Source: Microbispora sp. NBC_01189
GTDB lineage: Bacteria > Actinomycetota > Actinomycetes > Streptosporangiales > Streptosporangiaceae
Reading direction: 5' to 3'
DNA: 64,000 nt
NCBI RefSeq assembly: GCF_036010665.1
Contig: NZ_CP108581.1
Coordinates: 4,321,501-4,385,500, forward strand
In this document: positions 44,964 to 52,700 of the stretch, one piece after another
Layout of the letters: the number at the start of each line of letters is the position of its first letter
How positions within the stretch are numbered: the first letter of the stretch is position 1
Notes under the pieces: generated by a model
Databases searched by the model: none
What the model was told of the DNA's origin: nothing
Seen by the model: only the letters and a program-made list of their open reading frames with translations
Made by a program: the position numbers and the translations under genes

Positions 44964-45401
44964 CTACGAGGGGTGCTTGACCGCCCTTCCGAGCAAGACC
45001 GCCACGCGCTTGGCGGCGTCCGCCGGATCCTCGTGTTCCCAAACGCGGAGGACACGCCAGCCGGCCTCCTTCAACAACTGATCGGTCTCCGCGTCCCTCT
45101 CACGGGTGCGACGAACCTTCTGGGCCCAGAAGCCGGCGTTTGTCACGGCGACCGTGTGGTGGAGAGGACAGCCGTGCCAGAAGCAGCCATCCAGGAAGAC
45201 GGCAACTTTGGCCTTCGTGAAGACGATGTCGGCGGTCCGGCGGACGGACTTCACTGGACGGATGGCGACGCGGTATCGAAGGCCGAGGGCGTGCACAGCG
45301 CGACGAAGGGCCAGCTCCGGCTTGGTGTCGCGCCCCTTGTTCGACCGCATGCTCCTGCGAACGGCCTCGCTCGACGCCCACGACTCGGTCTCCATCCCCA
45401 C
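44964..45401 (-). CDS. vsr: Very short patch repair endonuclease
   Basis: The 145-residue protein, full length for the family, contains SMRSNKGRDTKPELALRRAV, RRTADIVFTKAKVAVFLDGC (catalytic Asp region) and FWHGCPLHH (Zn-binding Cys/His), then WRVLRVWEHE. Vsr nicks DNA next to T:G mismatches that arise when 5-methylcytosine deaminates. It is divergent from the C5 methyltransferase, its usual partner. The 220 bp between them contain TATAGT (45584-45589), a possible -10 for the methyltransferase. Confidence 0.96.
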   Translation of the reverse strand: MGMETESWASSEAVRRSMRSNKGRDTKPELALRRAVHALGLRYRVAIRPVKSVRRTADIVFTKAKVAVFLDGCFWHGCPLHHTVAVTNAGFWAQKVRRTRERDAETDQLLKEAGWRVLRVWEHEDPADAAKRVAVLLGRAVKHPS

Positions 45402-45621
45402 GAGGCAACGTTAGAGCGGCGGGGCGCTTCAGGCATCTCAGCGAGACGGCAAGCGAGAGTGTTGCGAACTGGTGCTCGATTTTTCCTGGACCGCCGTGGA
45501 GACTGTTCCTCCAGCACCTCTGGGCTCGCGTGCTCGCTCGCGGGCCTCGGGCATCAACCGCCAGTTGCGGCAACGATCGCCCCTATAGTTACGGGGGGTT
45601 TAAATCACGGGGAGGGTGGCG

Positions 45622-46704
45622 TTGACGACTGAGGCGATCACAGTGATCGACCTGTTCGCAGGCGCAGGGGGCCTTGCCCAAGGGTTCAAGCAGGCAAAGC
45701 TTGGCTACCAGACCGTGTTCGCGGTCGAGATAGATCCCGCCGCAGCACGAACCTTCAAGCAGAACTTCGGATGTCCAGTCTACGACGGACCTATCGAGAA
45801 GGTCTCCGACGAGGACTACCCCAAGGCAGACGTGATCATCGGAGGTCCTCCCTGCCAGGGGTTCAGCCCGCTCGGGCGTGATCGGGACGATGCCAGCCGA
45901 GCCGTGCTCAACGAGCTGTGGCAGCAGTACCTGAGGGCCGTACGGTTAGTACGGCCCAAGGCGTTCGTGATCGAAAACGTACCGGAATTTCAAAAGTCAG
46001 CTCAGTTTGCGCGTCTGCTCCAACTCATGGAGACAGACAAGGACCTCAGGGACTACAAGTTCGGATACGGAGTCCTCAACGCCGCTGACTATGGAGTCCC
46101 GCAGAACCGGAGGCGGGGAATCTTTGTCGCGGTACGCGACGTCGAGGAGGTCCCCTGGCCTCCAGAACCGACCCATGGTCCGAACTCATCTGGTAACACA
46201 CCTTATGTGTCTCTAAGCGCCACCATTGCAGATTTGCCTGACTATCCTGAGCGAACCGAAATAACAGTTGACGAGTCCGGCCGGCAGGACCTTCATATCC
46301 GTCGGACTCCGACACAGAAGTCTCTAGAGCGATATCGTGCGATCCCTCCCGGTGGAAACCGGTTTGATCTCCGGCGAAATAGACCAGACCTGGAGCCCCG
46401 TTGCTGGGCGGAGAAGGCGACAGGAACAACCGACGTCATGGGGCGGCTTTGGTGGGATCGTCCCAGCGTGACGATCCGGACCGAGTTCTACAAGCCGGAA
46501 AAAGGGCGCTACCTTCACCCCGTTCACGATCGACCCATCACTCACCGCGAAGCCGCGAGGATCCAGTCTTTCCCCGACGACTTCGTGTTCGTGGGCTCGA
46601 AGAGCGAGGTTGCCCGTCAGATCGGCAACGCCGTGCCACCTCTACTTGGCCAGAAGCTTGCCCAATTCATATACGACATGGCTTTTGCTTCTGAATGCCC
46701 ATAG
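45622..46704 (+). CDS. DNA (cytosine-5) methyltransferase, DrmMII-like
   Basis: TTG at 45622 is preferred because GGAGG (45611-45615) is 6 bp upstream; a GTG at 45616 would overlap that site. 360 residues. All C5-MTase motifs are in order: VIDLFAGAGGLAQGF (I), GGPPCQGFSP (IV, catalytic Cys), VIENVPEF (VI), PQNRRRGIF (VIII), then SVTIRTEFY, ARIQSFPDDF and IGNAVPPLLGQ (IX-X). The target-recognition region lies between VIII and IX. It should protect host DNA against the adjacent restriction-type genes, as DrmMII does in class 2 DISARM. Vsr beside it fits. Its sequence specificity cannot be read. Confidence 0.95.
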   Translation: MTTEAITVIDLFAGAGGLAQGFKQAKLGYQTVFAVEIDPAAARTFKQNFGCPVYDGPIEKVSDEDYPKADVIIGGPPCQGFSPLGRDRDDASRAVLNELWQQYLRAVRLVRPKAFVIENVPEFQKSAQFARLLQLMETDKDLRDYKFGYGVLNAADYGVPQNRRRGIFVAVRDVEEVPWPPEPTHGPNSSGNTPYVSLSATIADLPDYPERTEITVDESGRQDLHIRRTPTQKSLERYRAIPPGGNRFDLRRNRPDLEPRCWAEKATGTTDVMGRLWWDRPSVTIRTEFYKPEKGRYLHPVHDRPITHREAARIQSFPDDFVFVGSKSEVARQIGNAVPPLLGQKLAQFIYDMAFASECP

Positions 46705-46746
46705 TTCGGGTGACATCAGGGAGTCTTGTCGGAGTTGTGAATACTT

Positions 46747-47037
46747 CTAGTCGCCTCGTGATCGCTCAAAGAGCTCGCGAAACATCGCGAAATCCTTGGC
46801 ATCGCTTTTCTTCGGGAACCTCCTGATGACCATAGCTCCCAGCAACAAGTACACAATCTTCTCGACGGTCTCGGGGATTGCGCATGCCAGGCCGACAACA
46901 AGAAGTGCCCATACAGATGGAAGCGGCGCGCCTGATAAGAGGGACGTCAGGGAGTACCCCGCAACTCCAACCAGGGCGATTTCAAGGTCGCCGCTTTGGG
47001 GTGAGTGTGTCTTGGTGTCCGGATCGACTTTGGTCAC
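46747..47037 (-). pseudogene. Small membrane protein gene, 3' part fused to IS sequence
   Basis: Residues from VGVAGYSLTSLLSG onward (74 codons, ending 46747) belong to the original gene: hydrophobic segments SVWALLVVGLACAIPETV and KIVYLLLGAMVIRRF, then a charged tail. The first 22 codons, from GTG 47037, are encoded inside the insertion sequence. The true N-terminus lies on the other side of the element at 48313-48378. Joining the two flanks across one target-duplication copy restores a 93-codon frame. The present 96-codon fusion may or may not be expressed. Function unknown; it lies beside a methyltransferase, antisense to it, in a defence island. Confidence 0.75.
46963..46971. repeat. Target-site duplication, left copy
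   Basis: AACTCCAAC immediately left of the IS end, identical to 48313-48321. Confidence 0.93.
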
Positions 47038-48312
47038 CTAGCGTGATGCTGAAACGAGGATGACCTTCCGTTCGAGATCATGGGAGTTCTCTACGCTGCC
47101 AAGATCTGAACGAGAAGGTCATCGGTGCCAGTCTCCCATGTCTCCGCTCTGCCGTCGCTGCTGGAGGCCCTGACGGGTCTGACCGATCCGCGCAAACGGC
47201 GCGGGGTACGGCACACGCTGGGCTCGGTGCTCGCGGTGGCGGTGGTGGCGACCTTGGGAGGAGCGTCCAACTACCGGGAGCTGGGCTCGCATGCCCGCGA
47301 TTTCTCCCCCCGGCTGCTCGAACTGCTGGGAGCGCGGTGGCATCCACTGCGCAGACGGCACTCCCCGCCCAGCGCCGGCACGCTGCGCCGGGTCTTGCTC
47401 GCGGTGGACGCCGACGCCCTGGACCACGTGATCGGGCAGTGGCTGAGGGCGCATGCCGCCTGCGACGGCGACGGCTGGGCGATCGCGCTGGACGGCAAGG
47501 ATCTGCACGGGGCGTGGAACGACGAGGGCCGGCTGGTGCTGTTGTCCGCCTTCATGCACCGAAGCGGCAAGCGGGGCGCGGTCACACTCGCCCAAGTCCA
47601 GGTGCCCGCCGACACCACCGAGGTCACCCAGGTCAAGGCCTTGCTGGAGGGCGTCGACACCGCCCGGGCACTGGTGACGGCGGACGCCGCGCACACCTGC
47701 GCCAAGACTGCCCGCCACCTGGTGGAAGACAAGAAGGCCGACTACCTGATGTGCCTGAAGGGCAACCGCGAGGCCCTGCACGCCGCCGCGGTCGAGGTCG
47801 GCCGCGTGCTGCTGAACTCCGGGCAGGCGCCGCACACGCTCACCGAACACGCCCACGGAAGGATCACCACGTGGACCACGTGGAGCACGGATCTGGACGG
47901 CGAGCTGGACCTTCCGCACGCCGCTCGGCTGGCCGTGCTACGCCGGGAGGTCGCCGACCCGATCGGACGGACCGTCAGCAAGGAGGTCGTCTTGTACGTC
48001 ACCAGCCGCAAGGACCTGACCGGCGAAGGGTTCAGCAGGTACGTCCGGGGCCACTGGGGCATTGAAAATCTTGAACACCGGGCCCGCGACACAGTCTGGT
48101 ACGAGGACGCCCAGCAGGCCTACCTCGGGCACGGCCCCCGGAACATGGCGGCGCTGCGTAACCTCGCCCTGAGCACACTCGCCCTGCACGGCATCATGAA
48201 GATCAAGGAGAAGGTGCAGGAGATCGGCCGCGACCACAACCGCGCTCTCCCCCTACTCATGCTCACATAGCGTCACACTCGCCGATCACCCGACGACTTT
48301 GAAATCGCCCTG
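46972..48312 (+). mobile_element. ISAs1-family insertion sequence, 1341 bp, complete
   Basis: Left end CAGGGCGATTTCAAGGTCG (46972-46990) and right end, inverted, CAGGGCGATTTCAAAGTCG (48312-48294) match at 18 of 19 positions, and similarity continues inward (GAGTGTG at equal distance). A perfect 9-bp duplication AACTCCAAC flanks it. It carries one transposase gene. The perfect duplication and intact ends point to a recent insertion. Confidence 0.95.
47125..48270 (+). CDS. ISAs1-family transposase
   Basis: GTG start, 381 residues. Family motifs: LTDPRKRRGVRHTLGSVLAV at the N-terminus, and a DDE-type catalytic triad in IALDGKDLHGA (Asp), LVTADAAHTC (Asp) and GHWGIENLEHRARD (Glu). The length matches other intact members, so the enzyme is probably active. 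It is followed 24 bp later by the right inverted repeat. Confidence 0.95.
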   Translation: MPVSHVSALPSLLEALTGLTDPRKRRGVRHTLGSVLAVAVVATLGGASNYRELGSHARDFSPRLLELLGARWHPLRRRHSPPSAGTLRRVLLAVDADALDHVIGQWLRAHAACDGDGWAIALDGKDLHGAWNDEGRLVLLSAFMHRSGKRGAVTLAQVQVPADTTEVTQVKALLEGVDTARALVTADAAHTCAKTARHLVEDKKADYLMCLKGNREALHAAAVEVGRVLLNSGQAPHTLTEHAHGRITTWTTWSTDLDGELDLPHAARLAVLRREVADPIGRTVSKEVVLYVTSRKDLTGEGFSRYVRGHWGIENLEHRARDTVWYEDAQQAYLGHGPRNMAALRNLALSTLALHGIMKIKEKVQEIGRDHNRALPLLMLT

Positions 48313-48378
48313 AACTCCAACAGTGGGCTGAACAGCCTTACGTGCTGCGCCGAATCGACGCTTCAAGCTCCCCGGCAT
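48313..48378 (-). pseudogene. Displaced N-terminal part of the interrupted small membrane-protein gene
   Basis: Reading leftward from ATG 48378 gives MPGSLKRRFGAARKAVQPT, a basic N-terminus suited to precede a membrane segment, followed by VGV encoded by the duplicated 9 bp. An in-frame TAG lies 6 codons upstream, so ATG 48378 is the only plausible start. The remainder is at 46747-46971. Confidence 0.7.
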
Positions 48379-48740
48379 GGAATCATCATGGCTCTACACC
48401 AACACCCTTCTCTGGATCGGAGACAGATGCTATTTGGACCATTGAAGTAGAGGTTCTTGCAGTACGCCACTTTCGGCTCACGCTCGTCCGGCGGCGCACG
48501 CAAGTACCCTGTGCAATGGCTTTTGTGGTTCTGTATCATCCACAGTCATCTCCTGCGAAACCGTGGATGCGTTCAGAATGGCCTATCTCGAAAGTTGACA
48601 CAAGAGGCAATCACGAAATACGCCCTAGATACACCTTGTGACATATAGCAACCCCCTAAGCGGTTTTTGGGGTCACATGCCCATTTTATGCATCTTTGCC
48701 CAATTTGACCCATCGTGAGTGGTGTCCAAATTGCCATGTC
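48379..48740. other. AT-richer intergenic segment without a recognisable gene
   Basis: Both strands give only short, unconvincing frames. A TTGACA at 48595-48600 has no -10 at the right distance. The stretch GCAACCCCCTAAGCGG (48649-48664) followed by TTTTTGGGGTC can form a weak hairpin. Confidence 0.5.
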
Positions 48741-48770
48741 TTGACATCCCTTGCGATGGCCATCTAGTCT
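48741..48770 (+). promoter_or_regulatory. Strong sigma70-like promoter for the defence operon
   Basis: TTGACA (48741-48746), 18-bp spacer, TAGTCT (48765-48770). It would start transcription near 48777, leaving a leader of about 210 nt before the winged-helix gene. No other good promoter lies between the IS and that gene. Confidence 0.6.
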
Positions 48771-48778
48771 GCAGGGCA

Positions 48779-48796
48779 GGTGCTCCTGGGAGCACC
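48779..48796. promoter_or_regulatory. Inverted repeat at the expected transcription start
   Basis: GGTGCTCC-TG-GGAGCACC, perfect 8-bp arms, directly downstream of the -10. Could be a repressor operator or a 5' mRNA hairpin. A second weaker palindrome ATTCCCC/GGGGAAT is at 48931-48950. Confidence 0.55.
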
Positions 48797-48986
48797 AAAA
48801 TGTTCTGCCCGGATGAGCTGGAAGCCTGAAGGCTGGACCGCCTAACTGGATTGCGTGACACCACGACAACGAGCCATGTTTCCTGGACAAAAGCCACCTG
48901 GCTCTGCGTAAGCGTGCCGCGACCTCAGTAATTCCCCCAGGCTGGGGAATCCGCTAGCCGTCTAGGACCTAGAGGTTGAGTGAATC

Positions 48987-49643
48987 ATGGCAGTGTCAGG
49001 CGGAAACACTCATGGGCGACAGCGTGTGGAACTCGCACGGCTCGAAAAATCGCTCAAAGACGCTCTCGCCATCGTGCAGGCTGCTCAGGAGGAGTTGAAG
49101 CCGCAGGAGTGGTTGGAGACAGCAGCCCGAGTCGGGACTCATCTCGCCGAGTCCAGGGAGGCATTGGCCGATGTGCGTCAAGACCTTCTCGGCGGCGCCC
49201 GGACGGCACTCCTCCTCTACTTCCGTAATCACCCGGGGGAGGCTCTCTCACCTCAGCAGCTGGAGGGGGTCGCTGCAATCCGTGCGTGGGCGCGACGCAT
49301 CAGGGAACTCCGCGAGGTTGGCTGGGACATCGAAACCCTGGGAGCAGGCGCCGGCGCCCCCTATCGCCTCAACGTGTCCCAACTGGACGAAGCTGTCGCT
49401 GCAAGCGAGGAAACCATCGAGTCGATCGGCGGCGGAAGCCCTGCAGAGCGACTGATTGAGTATCTCCTTCACATCAGCCCTTGGCCGGCAAGCCCGCAAC
49501 AGCTCGAACGTGTGGCCAAGACACCCACGTGGCGGCAGGAGGTCCGGGAGCTCATTGACCAGGGGGGATGGCACATTCAGTCGCATGATGACGACCCGGA
49601 TGTCCCGCCTGGTCACTATCGGCTCGTGAATCTTGAGGCTTAG
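48987..49643 (+). CDS. Protein with two winged-helix repeats, first gene of the defence operon
   Basis: 218 residues from ATG 48987. An N-terminal helical, probably coiled-coil, part (about 12-70, ELARLEKSLKDALAIVQAAQ) is followed by two related segments: LLLYFRNHPGEALSPQQLEG to IRELREVGWDIETL (about 77-120), and LIEYLLHISPWPASPQQLER to VRELIDQGGWHIQSH (about 160-203). Each resembles the small winged helix ending in GWxIxTxxxxPxLxPGxYxL found at the ends of many restriction enzymes (here DPDVPPGHYRL). It lies about 85 bp before the large ATPase gene. It is likely a DNA-binding or specificity subunit; no nuclease motif is visible. Confidence 0.75.
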   Translation: MAVSGGNTHGRQRVELARLEKSLKDALAIVQAAQEELKPQEWLETAARVGTHLAESREALADVRQDLLGGARTALLLYFRNHPGEALSPQQLEGVAAIRAWARRIRELREVGWDIETLGAGAGAPYRLNVSQLDEAVAASEETIESIGGGSPAERLIEYLLHISPWPASPQQLERVAKTPTWRQEVRELIDQGGWHIQSHDDDPDVPPGHYRLVNLEA

Positions 49644-49729
49644 GTCGAGTCCTGCGCTTTTGTCTGCCCTCGCGGTTGGCGTAGGGTCCTAGGCCAACGA
49701 GTGTGCATTCGCAAGGAGAGCGAGTCTCA

Positions 49730-52700
49730 GTGGTCGATCCAGACGAGGACAAGTTCGCGGCCGGCTCCTCCGACTGGGCCGGCGCGGACAGCCCTGTCTC
49801 GCAGGTCGTTCTCCAACAGTCAGAAGCCTGCCTCCGGTCGTACAAGGAAAACTCTGCTCTGATCGAGGAGCACGCGAACATCGAGCGCTCCGTGAAGGAG
49901 GGCGGCTACGGGCACCGGCAGCTGTACGAGCTGATTCAGAACGGCGCCGATGAGCTCCGGGAAACGCCCAACGGTCTCATCCACGTTGTCCTGACAGCGG
50001 ACACGCTTTACTGTGCCAACCGCGGTAGGCCGGTCACGCCATCCGGAGTTGGAACGATCCTGGCCTCGCACCTGTCGCGTAAGAAGGGTGCGGAGATCGG
50101 ACGCTTCGGCCTCGGCTTTAAATCTGTATTGAGCGTCTCCGATCAGCCCCAGTTCTTCAGCCGTAGCGGGTCCTTCGGTTGGTCCGCCCAGCTGTCTGCG
50201 CAACGCATCCGAGAACGTGTTCCTGGGACGGGTCCCACCCCGGTGCTCCGCATCGCTCACCTTCTCGATGCTGAGAAAGAACGTACCGCGGATAAGACGC
50301 TTGATGAGCTGATGGCATGGGCCTCAACGGTGATCAAGCTCCCTCTGGCCACGCCTGATTACGCTACTCGTCTTTCCATGGATCTTGCAGAATTCCCTGC
50401 AGTCTTTGCGGTCTTCTCCCCGCATGCAGGACGAGTAGTGCTGGAGAACCGACAGGCGTCAACGCTCAGAGAGATCAGCGTGAGCGGCGAGGGCCACCGT
50501 CGGTCGCTGAGGGTTCGCGAGAGTGATGGCGAGTACGTATCCGAAGAGTGGACGGTTTTCGAGAGCAGTTTCCAGCCGCCTGACGAAGCCTGGACTGATG
50601 CCGGTGAGTATCGTAACCGCGTCGAGGTGCCCATAGCGTGGGCGGTTCCGTCTTCCGGGTCTCGGGAACGACTGGGAGAGTTTTGGGCATTCTTCCCCAC
50701 GACCTATGCGACCACCCTCCGCGGGGTCTTGAACGCCGCGTGGAAAACCAATGAGGATCGCCAACATCTTCTTGAAGGAAACCGTTTCAATGAAGCTCTG
50801 ATGAAAGAGGCCGCCCGCCTCGTTGTGGCCTCGCTTCCCGCGCTTTCTACCCCGGAAGACCCGGCACGACCTCTGTCGCTCATGACGGCACGTGGCCGAG
50901 AGACGCGGAACTGGGCGGATGCGATGCTTACGAATTGCGTCCAAGAAGAGGCCACACGAAACCCCTCTCTGCCTGATCAACTGGGCAGATTCCAGCGCCC
51001 GAGCGCGATCAAGATCCACCCTCGGGGCACAGCGGCAGACGACAGACATTGGAAGATCTGGGTCGAGAGATGGGCCGGCTACCCTGGTCGTCCAACCAAC
51101 TGGTGCCATCCCACCGTTGAGAGCTCCGCGACCCGCCGAGCCCGCGCCGACTCGTTGATTGAGTCGGCAGGCGCCAGGGTGAGTAGCGTCCAGGAGTGGC
51201 TGGAGGCGCTGGTCTCTGACGGAACCGCCGCTGCCTCTGCTGTAGCACTGTCCATCGTGGCGGAGATGGTCGCAGAGGGGCATCCGTACGCGGAACAGGC
51301 ACGCGAGTCGGCCATTCTCAGGACGGCAAGTGGACGAATGGTTCCACCACAGGGGGACCGTGTGTTCAGGCGCACGTCCATGGACCCGTCCAGTGAAGTC
51401 ACTGTGTACGTCGACCCCGAGTTGGAGAACGACTCCGCGACATCTCGGTTCCTTGACATTCTTGGCATTCGAGAAGCCGACGCGTTTGGCCGATTTGCTG
51501 CTGCCGTCTCTGGAGGCTTTGTCTCCTACCGAAACGCCGACTGGGATCGCTTCTGGCTACTCGCACGGCAAACCGGGGCGGAGCGGGCGGTGGAACACCT
51601 GACGAGCCAAGGCGTGAGCACACAACTCAAGGTCCGTAACCGCTATGGAACGTACAAGCGGCTGAGCCAGGTCCTTCTTCCCGGCGCCGTCATCCCTTCC
51701 GGAAGTCCCGACGACGGCGACTTCGTGGTTGATGAGGACTTCCATCACGATGACATGAGGATGCTCCGCCTCCTCGGCATGTCCGACAGCCCGAGCGCCG
51801 GCGTGGATCCCTCCTCTGCCTCGTGGTATGACGACTACCGGTCGAACATGATTGAGCGGTACTACAAGGCTTTGCCGCCAGATGTCCGTAGGCCTCAGGC
51901 AGCTAAGATCGTAGTCGCAGGTCCCCATCCCGCCGGCCATCTGGGTCTGTTGTACGGCCTTACGCCCGGTGCGCGTGCTCGTTACATCCAGCAGCTCCCT
52001 TCCGAAGGATTGGTGACGACCTGGACCGTCTACGCGCTGACTCGCTCGAATGAAGCTCCACTATCCATACCATCACCATTGATCTGGACTATTGAACAGA
52101 ACGGCAGGCTAGCCACCTCAATGGGTATCCGCCGTGTTGTCGACTCTGTGGGCCCAGGCCTAGAGGAGTACGCTCGCGTCCTACCGGTCGCCGATGTGGA
52201 CCCAGGTCTAGCCCGTGCTCTCGGACTGCCGAACACCTTGGAGGCCATCAAGGGGGTTCTGTGGTTCTCCCTTCTGAAGGACGCACTTTCGAGTGAGAAT
52301 CACATAGAGCTGGGCAGCCTCTACGCGGTTGCGGCGACGCAATTGAGCGCGCCTCCCAAAATTCGCTGCCAGCAGGACTCTCAGTGGGTGTCCTCTCCTC
52401 CAGGAGACGTGGTCGCCACTGCGGATCCTGTGCAGTACCGGCGTCTGCAGGCCGGTGGTATGGCCGCGATCCTGGTCCCGCAGTCAGACGATGTCGCAGT
52501 GCTTGTGGACGCGTGGGGGATGAAGACCTTTGATGAGGTCTACATCACCGAGTTGCGCGCGACCCGACCAGGCGAGCCAACTCCCCTTGAAGACGTGTTT
52601 CCTCAGCTCAAATTCGAGCCTGGACGCCCGCTGCGAGGTCTCGCCCTCGTGCGGTGCGACGAGTTGGATCAACTCGTCCGTACCCCGTCCGGCCAGTCCT

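Noticed and set aside
48595-48620. Promoter at the TTGACA of 48595
   Set aside because: No -10 hexamer at 16-19 bp; the nearest TAGATA is 25 bp away.
48573-48897. Minus-strand frames between the IS and the defence operon
   Set aside because: Composition and start context are poor, there is no recognisable domain, and they run across the promoter and palindrome.
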